The position numbers were made by a program, and so were the translations under genes. The notes below the pieces were generated by a model, which did not search any database, was not told the DNA's origin, and worked only from the letters and a program-made list of their open reading frames with translations. From Candolleomyces eurysporus (taxonomy: Eukaryota; Basidiomycota; Agaricomycetes; Agaricales; Psathyrellaceae), in NCBI GenBank assembly GCA_027579435.1, contig JANBPK010000953.1, positions 1 to 64,000 of the forward strand: 64,000 nt of DNA. Direction: 5' to 3'. This document shows, in pieces, positions 1 to 10,450 of the stretch. Each line of letters begins with the position of its first letter. Position 1 is the stretch's first letter.

Positions 1-1165
1 TTGTTTTCCACGCAACTGGCCAAGTGAACGTGTCGCCGGTGTTGGTGAGATATATCCATAATGCCCCCCATCAAATATCGTGCTGGAGCCGGTAGATGTG
101 GGCTAGGTAACATGGTGAAAAACGGGAGAAAAATGCGGGGTTCGTTGAGGCTTCGCTGATGGGACCAAGCCTCCTGGTGGAACGGGACGAGGACGAGGAT
201 GAGGAGTTCCAGGTGAGATGTGATGAGGAAGCGACGGAGCTCATGGGGAAGGGCAGGCAGTGGTCACGAGCCAGGAACAATCTCTGCGAGACCCAGATCT
301 GTTGTCGTCGTTGGAAAGCTGAATGACTGAGCACTGGGAAGTATTGCGAAAATAGGGGAAGTTTCTGGGGNTAACCTCGATGATGGTGGACCTGACAACT
401 CGCCTAAGTGCTCCACCGTACCCTCCAAAGGTAGGACACGGGTATCCACGACACCTGGAATTGACGCAGCGTAACCCTGCTCGTACCTAGTGGGGGCCCG
501 TACCAATCATCCTTCGTTTGCGTTCTTCTCTAGATCCGACAACGAACATTCAACCTCATCTCCTAAAGCTCAGTGATAGGCAAATATAAAAATAAGGTTA
601 TCGTCTCCGGCTGTCCCTTCCCATATGAAAGCGAGTCACAATGGCCGTGCTTCAGCGCGCAAGCTGGGACTCACCTAGGACCCACCCAACATGCCCATTT
701 GGCGAAAAGACAATATACAGCTCAAGTTTACTTTTGCTAACTTGTATGTAGCTTGATCTTAGCTTAAGTTAACATGCTCTAACTTGGTTTGACTTGAATG
801 TTAACGTGAAGTAAACGTGTTGGGGAAAGATTTACTTAAGCTGAAAAAGTTGAAAAAGTTAAATTAGTAAGGGAACAAGTTACGTGCACAAGTAACTTTG
901 TTAACCACCGAAAATTAGGAGCTTGCTAGCGATACCGCCGTCTCCTTCGTGTTGCAGGTGCGGCGGGTGCCACTTCATTACGCGTATTCTGCCTGTCTTC
1001 ACTGCCGCCTCATGATTCCCCCAATTCCAGTCGGTTCGGCCATCGGATGCTGCTACGAGAACTGGCCGGTGACACACACGAGAAGGTGGACGTGACATCC
1101 AAGGGTTTTCGGATGCTATGAGGATAGAGCCTATCATTTGTATACTACTGCGCTAATGACATCTG
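1..1165. other. Left-edge DNA without a recognisable gene
   Basis: No recognisable protein is seen on either strand. Short open frames at 71-334, 264-506 and 901-1137 have no familiar domain. Positions 710-900 are AT-rich and repeat short AACTT/AAGTT-like words many times. Positions 920-1140 loosely resemble the DNA just downstream of copy 2 (10090-10250), so this is probably an eroded piece of another receptor unit. Confidence 0.5.
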
Positions 1166-1340
1166 AACGATAGCAAGAATGGGGAGAGACGATCGGGGGA
1201 TAGCAAGATTGGGAGAGAGCTACCGTTGGAGGATCGCACAAGGGTTCAAAGCACGTTTGGAAGACAAGGGTTAGATATTACTCATGCAACTACATGAATC
1301 CATAGGTACAATCATAATTACATGCACCAGAATAAGTAGG
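1166..1340. repeat. 3' flank shared by B-type receptor copies
   Basis: This stretch matches the 3' flank of copy 2 (10251-10440), with shared words such as GATAG, GGGAGA, GCACAAGGGTTCAAAG and a CATAGGTACAAT-like tail. It matches more weakly the 3' flank of copy 4 (about 20990-21110). It directly precedes the TPR remnant at 1351, as expected for the 3' end of a fifth, truncated unit. It probably holds 3' UTR and terminator sequence. Confidence 0.6.
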
Positions 1341-1350
1341 CCAGAAATAT

Positions 1351-1520
1351 TCAACACTCGTCCAATCGCTCGGCCTCGTTCAATCCTTCGATGTAACCGT
1401 TGCACTGATAAAGATCATGGAGAGCATTGGCAAGGTTGTTGAGTGATATAGGGCGATTTGGATGGGGGGAGGAGCAGAGTGCAAGCGCTTTACGATACAG
1501 GGGGTGAACCGGCTCGTTGA
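1351..1520 (-). pseudogene. Truncated TPR remnant of a NACHT-TPR gene
   Basis: The minus strand reads ALCSSPHPNRPISLNNLANA, then a GLNEA motif, then a stop. This is one 45-residue TPR unit of the type found in copies 1-4. The frame stays open up to 1737 but the upstream part no longer resembles a receptor, and no NACHT domain follows. The downstream flank matches the 3' flank of copy 2. It is best read as the 3' remnant of a deleted B-type copy. Confidence 0.65.
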
Positions 1521-1737
1521 AGTGTGTGGTGCAGTGGTTTGGGAAATGGGTAGGTGACGAAAACAATACGAAAGCGCCAGATGCACCGCGCTTGTTTTGG
1601 AGAAGAACGAGAGTGGGCTGTCCATAAGGGATGATCCGAGTTGAGTGGTGGCATCCGAAGTCATGCTTCACAAGCACAATTGCGAGGAGTACCCTAGATA
1701 GCCATCCAATCGTGGCCAGTCGAGATTCCGCTATCAA

Positions 1738-3092
1738 TGAAGCAGTTAGAAACGAAGAGAAGAGCTGCTCACCAGATAATCACCGTTGAATGCAGCCACA
1801 CATCTTCATATTGCAGTCGTCGGCCTCAACCCAGCCTAATTGCCGGTTCCCTGAATCAAAGCGAGGCCCTATCGCGCTCCCTCATTCCTCCAAGGCTTGT
1901 GGATTTGTTGGAGATCATGGAAGCGCGTAAATGCTGTAGGAAAGAGAGGGCAAGCAGGTGCTTGTCAGGGTGGAGGCAATTCTCGTAGCAGTACGTACCT
2001 TTGGGCATCTTTCGCCTTGCGCAAACGAAACACTTCTGGACTTCTCGGACCATCCTTCACGGACTCGGAGGGGTAGCATAAGCTGAGGGTATGGTCACAA
2101 TGCGGAGGAGGGACAAAGTGGGTGGCATTTTCACTCTGCCGGGGATGAATCTCTTGGCGACTTCTATCCATCAGAGCTTCGAATGAGTATTCGAGACTGG
2201 CTATTTGGCAACACCGCCCGTCAACAAACAAAGATTTGGGGAGCGATATACGGGCCTTCCATCATGATACTGTATTGATTCTCCTCCCTTCTCACCGGAA
2301 GGCTGCACTGTCTGTCTTACCATCACCTCACGACGCAACTTCTGCGGCCTCCAACCTCCCGCCCACCAGCCGCGTGCTTCCTCCTTCGACGATAGCTCTC
2401 GGGTCGCTGGAATTATGGTTGCTAACATCAACCTGCCTTAGCGAGTATAGTCGAAGACGTCCCGCACACACTACTCCTGAGGCAACACTGCCAGCGATGG
2501 GTTCACCTAAGGAACATTTTCAAAGACATTCGCGGCTCAGTTTCTTACATAGTGGGATCCTCCCTCCTCGTTCATATTTGACTACTGACTTGATCTCTCT
2601 TTTCAGACTTCTGCTACTTGAACAATTTCAAATCCTCCAGCCAGCTGTCACCAGCGAAGGCTCCGACAAAACTACCAGGTCTGATGTTTTGACCTCGGCC
2701 TGATGGCCCCTTCTGCACTCGCTCTCAGCGCCATATGGACGCCAACATTTACGAGCCAGCCTCAGTGAGACTTTATAGGTGCTCTAACCTTTGTTGCTAA
2801 CCCTGTTTATTTTCCAACCGTCGACCGTCGACCGTTCACCCGATGCTCAGCTTGCATTTCCGAACTCGCAAGGATCCCTAACTCAACACTTGTCGTCATA
2901 TGAAGCTACGATCACCCGTTGCATTACTACTCATGAACATACAACCCTCGGGCCAAGAGCCACCCAACTTCTCTAAATCCTGACCACCGTATCTCAATCA
3001 TTACGATTCTTATGTCTGGATCTGGAATGTAACACTCAACTAAGTGAGAAATTAAAATGTAAAAGTCCAACTAGTATACAAGTTAATCCCGA
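1738..3092. other. Spacer between the TPR remnant and copy 1
   Basis: No convincing gene is seen. The plus-strand frame at 2236-2703 is open for 155 codons but has no known domain and lies over duplicated spacer DNA. A minus-strand fragment at 1856-2053 has two CxxC-like pairs but no support. The segment 2990-3092, just downstream of copy 1, resembles 15430-15563 downstream of copy 3, with a shared GGAATGTA..CACTCAA core, so it is likely a shared 3' UTR. Confidence 0.5.
2080..2420. repeat. Duplicated spacer block, pair of 14395-14790
   Basis: The block matches 14395-14790 in the same order. It has a GAGGGAC(A/G)AAGTGGGTG start, TCTTGGCGACTTCT, then GGCTATTTGGCAA with CAACAAACAAAGA, and then a long match around CTTACCATCA, CACGACGCAACT and CCTCCAACCTCCC. 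It lies downstream of copy 1 as its partner lies downstream of copy 3, which supports duplication of a unit containing both gene and spacer. Confidence 0.75.
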
Positions 3093-6000
3093 CTACGAGT
3101 CTGTGTCCTCCGAATCATCCGAGTCTTCTAAATTGTGTGATTCCTTCCATTCGGCATACAGATCTTCCAATTCTGCCTTCAAGTCTTTGATTTCGCACCG
3201 ATCTTGGTCGTCTCCAGTAACTTCATGTCGCTTTTCGAGAAGCTCCACAAGGGATATGACATCGCCTGCCCTATATCTGGGTCCAGGGGGGCAGAGAACC
3301 AGCAGTTCACGACGGAGCGATATGGCTTCATCAAGAACCTCCATGGCTCTGCTCTGCTCAAATTGAGAGAGAAGAACTTTAGCAAGGTTATCAAGGGACA
3401 AAGGTCGACCTGAGTGGGGTGCGGGGCGGAGTGCCAGTGCTTCACGATACAGCGAAAGGGCCTCATTCAATGCATCAATGTCCCCATTGCAGCTATGAAG
3501 AGATTGGAGATCATATGCAAGGTTGTTGAGCGATATGGATCGCTCTGGGTGGGATGAAGGGCGGAGTGCGAGTGCTTCACGATGCAGAGAAATAGCCTCG
3601 TTCAATGCATCAATGTCCCCATTGTGCTCATGAAGAGATCCGAGAGCAGTGGCAAGGCGGTTGAGGGAGTCAGGGCGATCTGGGTGGGGTGCAGGGTGGA
3701 GTGAGAGTGCTTCACAATGCAGTGAAATGGCCTCGTTCAATGCATCGATGTCTCCATTGTGCACATGAAGAGATTCAAGAGCACTAGCAAGGTTGTTCAG
3801 CAACCGGGAGCGATCTGGGTGGGATGCAGAGTGGAGTGCCATTGCTTCACGGTACAGTGAAATGGCCTCGTTCAATCCCTTAATGTCACCATTGAACCGA
3901 AAAAGCTCACGGAGAGCACCGCCAAGGTTATTGAGGGATGCGGAGCGATTCGGATGGGGGGGGAGGGCGGAGTGCAAGTGCGTCACGATACAACAGAATG
4001 GCCTCATTTAATGTCCCAGGTTCACCATGGTGAATATAAAAATACGCGAGACTAGTGGCGAGAGTGTCGAGATACCTGTCGCGATTTGGGTGGGGTGCTG
4101 GACTGAGTGTGAGCGCTGTGCAGGAACACGAAATGGCTTCCCTGAGGCTGTCGCAATTTCCATTCTGTCGGTAACATGACCAGAGAGTAGTGGCGACACT
4201 GTGAAGTGATTCTGCATGATCGGGGTGCGAATCTGGTCGCAGCTGTAAAGCATGTCGAAAGGCCACCACCGCTTCTTCATACATCTGAAGGCTACCCATC
4301 CTTTTACCTCGTGCATTGTAACACCATCCCAGTTCGGACCATGCATCCGCATCACCAGCGTCAATCCGTACAGCAACCTCCAGACAAGCCATCTGGAATC
4401 CCCAGTAATCTCCACCACTCTTGCCCAGCTGATAAGCCAGTATCCTTAGAGTTAATCCCATACCGTCCTCCTCTCCGACATCCTCTAACCGCAGCTCATC
4501 CTCATCAGGCATCAACGTCCTCCAAAACAGGATTGCCCACTGTTTTTGGGTGCTAGCTGGGATGGTTTGCAGAGTCGAACAATGGTTTGTCCGCGACCAT
4601 TGGCCGTTCGAGCGTGGGGTTCCTTTCGACAAATGATACAGCCAGTGCTTGACTACATAACGCTGGATGGGGCGAAGCGGAAAATTGTGGTGTGGCGAAA
4701 GAGCCGGTAGGCTAGAGAGTTGGTTGAGGCAGGTCAGGCCAAATGCCGAGTGGGAATTATAGACAGAGATTGCGAAGGAAGTTTCCGTTGGAGTGGACTG
4801 GACATACTCGAGAAATGACAAGTGGAAGAGTGTCGATGCTGGATGGACCATCTTTTCTGAGCCCGGGGGCGGGGATCGAGTCTGGACAGCGGAGAGAGCG
4901 AGTTGCATCCGATTGATAAGGTGGGGAGGGATTCCTGCAAGCATTGAGAAGTCTAACAGGGAAAGGGATTCCTGGAGCGCAATGATCGCCCCGATATATT
5001 GTCGGAAAAGCGTTTGGGCATCCGAGGAAGGGAACAGGCGCCTGAGCGCATTGCGATACAACTCCCCAAGCCGATCAGCACCTCCAACTTGGCGCCGACT
5101 TCCAACGATTTCTGCAAGGATCTCGTGGGGCGGAGACTGGCTAAATGGATGCAAAAGCAATGCAATCACAGTCGACGCCCACACGGGTAAACCGCCTGAA
5201 AGCTCAGTGAGCTTCTCGACGTCCCCAGGGCTTGCCTTCCGCCCATCCACCCATGGAATGGTCCCTAGATATTTATTGAAATAGGTCTTGATAATCTCGT
5301 TCGAGATCGGTCCGAGGGAATACGTGTAGATGGACACTCTGTCGATACCGGACATACGGGCAGCACATGGATTTAAACGATCTGTTAGGATGAATTTGAC
5401 GATAGAACTTTCCGAATTGAAAAGGGCGATGGCCTGGACGAATAACGCAGCATCTCGCCATTCATCCATGGCATCGATAATTATGATAAGAGGTTGGGGG
5501 TGGTTGAGTGATCGCAACGGTTCGAGGATGTACTTTTGGAGGTGGTTTTCCAGCGATGTGCCATGGCACTGATCCATAGCCTCCACGATCTTCGGTATTG
5601 CTTGCGCGTGGATACTCCCAATTTCGTGTGCTATCATCTTGACGATCGTCTCAGGCCCAGACGCGTCTGTCGGAAAGGTACCGAGCGAAACGAAGCCCGC
5701 CAACCGACCAGCTGACCGAAACTCGTCCGACAAGTGGCCAGCAAGTGTCGATTTCCCAATGCCTGCCGGTCCATGAACGCACAGGACAAGGTCGGTCGAG
5801 CTCAATTCCCACTCACACAACTCCTCAACCTCCGCCTGCCGACTGTTAGGCAAGTATTTGACCCGCATCCCGCTCATGTCAGGACGCTTTGGAAGCGTAT
5901 CCAGCCGTCCTCGTTCTGACGTGGTACTCCGTCAGTTATTTCCATTCAAAGTTATAGTCATCAGCGTACCAATGTTATCGGTATTTCGATGTGTCCCAGC

Positions 6001-6192
6001 CTCGTTGACGACATTAACGTGCGTAGCGTTGGGGGCATTGAGGAAGTCCCTCATATGAAAATGGCGTGCGCCGCGGAAAATCGATTGACTTGTCAGGATT
6101 TGAGAGCGTTCATCGGTGGAACTGCTACCACGATCGTTGGAAGGTGAGAAAAGGCGAGATAGGAACTTAGGCCTCTTGAGATTGAAAGGCAT
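3093..6192 (-). CDS. NACHT-TPR receptor, copy 1 (A type, frame break)
   Basis: Predicted exons are complement(5970..6192) and complement(3093..5915), with a 54-nt intron. The start at 6192 (MPFNLKRPKFLSRLF) is chosen because copy 3 begins the same way. Exon 1 ends in GARHFHMRDF and APNATHVNVVNEA. Next come a Walker A (GPAGIGKST), a Walker B (IIIIDAMDEW), a STAND-type helical region, about eight 45-residue TPR-like repeats (NEAISLHREALALRP type) and an acidic tail after TGDDQDR. One base too many in a G run at 3956-3963 breaks the frame within a repeat. Reading seven Gs instead of eight would give about 1014 residues. STAND proteins of this kind are thought to act as intracellular sensors that oligomerise after ligand binding, and the TPRs are the likely sensor. 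The ligand is unknown. The break may be a homopolymer error or a real mutation. Confidence 0.85.
3956..3963. other. G8 run at the frame break in copy 1
   Basis: Eight Gs stand here. The upstream coding frame stops soon after the run, while a second frame continues the TPR repeats without loss down to 3093. Copies 2-4 have no such run at the equivalent place, except a G-rich stretch in copy 3 that stays in frame. Removing one G restores a continuous repeat. Confidence 0.8.
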
Positions 6193-6289
6193 GTGTGGGG
6201 ACAGAGGGAGCCTGATGAGGGAAGGAAGCAAGAAGCGAGGCCGTTGCCATGAGGCGTCCGTAGGCAAGTGGCCGGATTTACTCAGGCTG

Positions 6290-7560
6290 TGATATGCAAT
6301 AGACGCCCGAGCTGCTGTGGAAGGCTATGCACTCAGGCTGTACCGGATACAGGATCAAGTCTTAGCTTCGATGACATGACTGCGTTGCTATATGCCAGAA
6401 GCATATCACCGTTCAATGCGGAAGAGATTTGACCTTTGGACGTGAGCACATACGAGAACAGCTTGTTTATTTTCCCCAAGCGACATGACCCCAATGGCAA
6501 CTGCAACACTATCCAGTTAGTCGCCAGTCTGCTCCTAGTCTTTGGGTGACGCTTCTCCTTCCCAACGCCTGAGGATAGGGCGTTCATTGCTGGCGCATTG
6601 AATATCCTCCCTTGACTCGATACAATTTGCCAAATCCAATATGATTACGATTTTCGTGAAGAGCGAATTCAAGTAGGAAGTGTCTACATCTAACATCTTG
6701 AGCTTACAAGTTGCACGGAGAAGATTCTGGACTCACCTATCAATACATTAAAGCCTTAGAAATACTAGTTTGGTAAACCTGGGGAGGGTGGGACGACGAG
6801 AGAGTGACATAAAGGTGCTGTTCGTAGTTCACCCAACCATCTGGGTCTGATTCCGATGATCTTTGAGTATGTTGCAGTTCGTTAGCTGTGAGCCATATTT
6901 TTGACCAACAAGGCTTTGCCAAGGCAGGATCCTCGCCGGTACTTGGGTTTGCGCTTCGAGGACGGCGTCTATGGACAGCCTGAAAACGCGACGAGGTGCG
7001 AATATGTCGACGGCAATATTAACATTTGTCGTTAGCAAAATGTGGCAAAGAGCGAAAAACAAAGGCAAGGTGGGGAAGGAGGATATGAAGGGAAGGAGAC
7101 AAGATGGTAACGAGAACGAGAGAAGCAAAGGAAATCAAAGAAAGGAATCACACACCTTCGCGAGATATCCACAACGAGGGGGTTCTCGTCGCCCCAACTT
7201 CCTTCGCTCTGGGGATTCGGGATGACGGATGACTGTACTAAGGATGTCTCAGTGAGTCGCATCCAAACGATGATTGAATTCCATAACAGGTCTATAAGAA
7301 TGGCTAGAACATGATGCATATTTCGTCCAACGTCAGCATCAACTCCAGGGGAAGAAGAGGTGAGAGAGCAGGAACTCACCGATCTTGCGCTAGGGTGATT
7401 TCTTCCAGTTCTCCTTCAACAATGCGAAGAACCGCTTCTACTGGTCACATTAGCACAGTAGTTAGGAACTCGAGCGATAGACACTTACCAAAAACATGCA
7501 TCATCGAGGTCAACTTCGCAACTACGACGGTCGATCGGTTCTTGACAAATGTCCGGCAAT
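6290..7560. repeat. Upstream block of copy 1, pair of 18590-19620
   Basis: This block lies 5' of copy 1 and matches the block 5' of copy 3, in order: a GATATGCAA..ACGCCC start, CTCAGG, CAATCCAATATGATT.CGATTT, GAGCTT..AAGTTGCACGGAG and CTGGACTCACCTA. Then comes a segment read on the minus strand as EAQTQVP, then GAAGCGGT.CTTCGCAT and CGATCTCTTCTTGAC-like DNA. The pieces keep GT and AG signals at some edges, so they may be 5' UTR introns, extra 5' exons or remains of a neighbour. No domain is recognised. Confidence 0.6.
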
Positions 7561-8479
7561 GATTATCACGCTGAGGAAGACACTGCATCCAGTCGTAAAT
7601 GATCACGAACCGCTGAAGCTACAACGTCACCACGTTTCTACCTGGTTCCTCCTCCGTGAAGGGAGACGGGCCACAAACACCCACATGGATGGAGTACCCT
7701 GTGACTCGAGCCAATCCACCTCTTTCTCCCTTGTCAATCCTCCCTCTCCTTTTTTCTCCTTCTTCCGTTTTATCTTTCCATGTACAACTGTAGTGCTGGG
7801 GTCCCCGCTAACTCCGTTCGAAGTCTAGCAGCCCATCCCAGATCCACCTCTCCGCCCCATTCCACCATCCTCACTCGCTCGAACCGCCTGAGCTAGCTTC
7901 GACCATTGGCACCGTCGCCGGGAGGAGGCCTCTTCGGGCTAACGGACACACCCGTGGTAGCATAGGTCAATCACGTAGCTATGGGGTGTTGGAAGCTTGG
8001 AACTGTTGACGATATCGAGAGGTGGGGGNAGCCGGTTTGTTGTTCCCGCTTCGCAATTCCTTGAAACCAGGAACATAACCAGTCACAGTAGGAAAGCCTT
8101 CAGACCAGAGGGAAAGAAGGAGGTGAGCCGGACGATACAAAGGTGTCAGAAATGCCGTGCTCGATCTCAACAAGAGCGAGTGGGCTTTCCGCGGTCTATG
8201 AGCTAGTGGGGAGAGTGGGACGGGGTTAAAGGTTGACCTGAATCTTCAAGAGGAGTCTGAGTAGCCATAAAATCGATCAGCGGGGTTCCACGACGGTTCA
8301 AACTGAATGTTTGATAGAAACAAAGAGGAAGGATGCTCACAGGAAGATGACACAATCGAATGGAGCCACGCGAAGGCCAACTGAATAACTCGGTTTACGA
8401 CAGAGTGAAATATTGTCAGTCCTTCGTTTTATGGTCGACGTCCCTCGGCCAGTTGCCGGTCCTAAAGCTTGCTAAGGGC
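7561..8479. other. Spacer without a recognised gene
   Basis: Short frames at 7496-7828, 7979-8173 and 7997-8206 have no recognisable domain. A pyrimidine-rich stretch lies at about 7715-7775. This is probably intergenic DNA between the upstream block of copy 1 and the repeated spacer that starts near 8480. Confidence 0.4.
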
Positions 8480-9720
8480 ATAGTAATGGCGCAGAGGAGA
8501 GACGGAATAGGCAGGGAAATAGGATCTGATATTCAGTGTCAACAACATTCAGCCCTGCCGAATTCCGACTTCTATCCGTTGCCGACAGAACGCTTCGCGA
8601 CCTTCTGTTCCAATGGAATTTGAAGGAGCATTTCTCCAGAGTAGGGGGGGAGTTCGGAGAGGATCAGCGTCGGAGCGGAGGGGACGGAAAGGCGCGTCGG
8701 ACTCGATGTCTGGCTATTTGGCAGCACAGTTGATGACAAACAAAAGCACGGAATCTAAAATCAGGGATCCTTGCCTTGAAGTCATGTTAGTCCTCGGGTC
8801 GCTCTTCTAGGCAGCATCTACGATAGTCAGCGGATCTTCGATGAGATTTCCCCTCCTCTCTCGTATAATCATATTGTGAAACTTGTATCCGTCTCTCTTC
8901 CCAGTCAATGTTACCCACAATCATTTCAACTAGTAGGTCTAAGCCAATGCGAGTTGGCTGAGGCTCCGAGCACCCACTGTCGCGCATTCGGGACACTCGC
9001 ATTTCGTTTTTCTTGGTGGCACCGATCTTGCACAGTTTTCGCTCTCGACCCCCCCCAGTCTCTACCTATGCGCGAAAATAGGTGAAATGGGATTGCTCGT
9101 CCCTGTGGAATGGCTCATTGATTTCATCCACCGGCTCTTTACGGTGAGAGATCATTTTCGCCGTTTTGAGGTTCATCGCTGGCCTTTTGCCTTTTCGTCC
9201 TCTCAGACCATATAACACGCTCAATGGTTCCCCTCATGCTCAACTCTCAATTTTCAATCATCCCTAACCTAACCCTCCAGTTCGTCGCCATCCGGGGCTT
9301 TGACACCCCACTACGTTCGCATTGATTGACCAACAATTGTTCTCCTGGTCAAACTCATCGCTTGTCGTGGCTCAGCAAGCAAACCTCAATGCCGCCCCCT
9401 CTCGACGTTCCGCTATGCTTATCCTCATCGCTCAGCTTTTGCCAACCGATCCCATCGACATCGTCAAGACAGAAAGTCTGGCGTCACCACCTCGCCTGCA
9501 CCGCCGCTTCTTCTTTGCTCACTCGGCCACATCGCATGCAAGGTTTAGGAGGTTTTCGGCAATACAGATGTCGCTTTCGTGCTGCGAGCGTGGGGCTGAG
9601 GCCTTCAGGGTTCGTGTGCCATCGTCCTCATGGGTCGTCTCGCAACTACTCAACCCAATTTGACATAGGTATGTCCAGATCTACCAACCACTCATGGTGT
9701 AATATTCTCGCCGTTTGAAA
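8480..9720. repeat. Duplicated spacer block, pair of 19870-20920
   Basis: The block lies between copies 1 and 2 and matches the spacer between copies 3 and 4 in the same order. It begins with GCAGAGGAG.GACG.A.TAG.CAGG.AAATAGGAT, continues with the GGCTATTTGGCAG element at 8712, then CGTATGA/CGTATAAT and TCTCTTCCC.GTCAATGTT, then GAGGCTCCGA and ACACTCGCAT, and ends with CTCAGACCA..GCTCAA and CTTGTCGTGGCTCA. No open frame inside it is conserved in both copies, so it is unlikely to be protein coding. Confidence 0.7.
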
Positions 9721-9960
9721 GAGTGTTGCTGACCTTGCGCCTTGTTGTCCTCCAGACTGTATAATACCCTCAATATTTTCTGAATGCTCGACTCACAAAA
9801 TTGCCGATGACTCCTAACCCAATTCTCCGACCCGTTGCAATCCAAGGCGGTGACCGCTGCTACGTTGGTGTTGATTAATCATACTCTTCGCTCGTGTGTG
9901 GCTAAGAAGCAAAGCCAAACACTGCTCTCGACTACCTGCTGTACTACACCTCCCCGTACG
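9160..9960. repeat. Local tandem repeat in the copy 1/copy 2 spacer
   Basis: Two related segments, 9160-9420 and 9725-9960, each contain CCT.GCCTT.T.GTCCTC..GAC, TATAA.AC.CTCAAT, GCTCAACTC-like and TAACC.AA.CCTCC words. Each then has a GTTG.GTTGATT/ATTGATTGA region and a GTGTGGCTAAGAAGCAAA/GTCGTGGCTCAGCAAGCAAA region. The same block occurs once at 20645-20900. It was duplicated a second time here, next to copy 2. Confidence 0.6.
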
Positions 9961-10250
9961 CATACCAGCCGATCCCATTCCCACCTCCAAGACATAAAAC
10001 CTGGCGTCACCAATCTCAGTCCACCCTCTCTTGCACCTCTGCTCCTTCCTCGCTCATTCGGCCACATCACCCAAGCGAAAATCAATAACTTGCTGGCAAT
10101 ACCGATGTCGCCTTCGTGCTGCAGGTGCGGATGTTGGGGCCGTAAGCTCGGATGCCACTTCTCTAAACATTTTATGGCTTTCTACCAAGTTTTTCGTTGT
10201 GGTCTCACAATTTCCCAACGCCACTCGAACTGTCCGACGTGTGTGCTATA

Positions 10251-10440
10251 ACGTACAAGAGATAGTGAGGATTGGGAGACGATCAGGGGATACCAAGACG
10301 GAGAGAGAAGTACCATTGGAGGATTGCACAAGGGTTCAAAGTATGTCTGGAAGACACGGGATAGATATATTATCCGCACGACTATGCAAATTCATAGGTA
10401 CAATTCATAATTACATTCATACAGATTTTCAGAATGATTA
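10251..10440. repeat. 3' flank of copy 2, shared with 1166-1340
   Basis: This DNA lies directly downstream of the stop of copy 2. It matches 1166-1340 over most of its length and, more weakly, the DNA downstream of copy 4. Shared words include GCACAAGGGTTCAAAG and a CATAGGTACA-like tail. It is probably the 3' UTR and polyadenylation region of the B-type genes. The plus-strand open frames across it are not supported. Confidence 0.6.
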
Positions 10441-10450
10441 GTCGAGACAT

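Noticed and set aside
2236..2703. Plus-strand frame open for 155 codons in the left spacer
   Set aside because: The matching duplicated spacer at 14650-14790 does not keep the frame.
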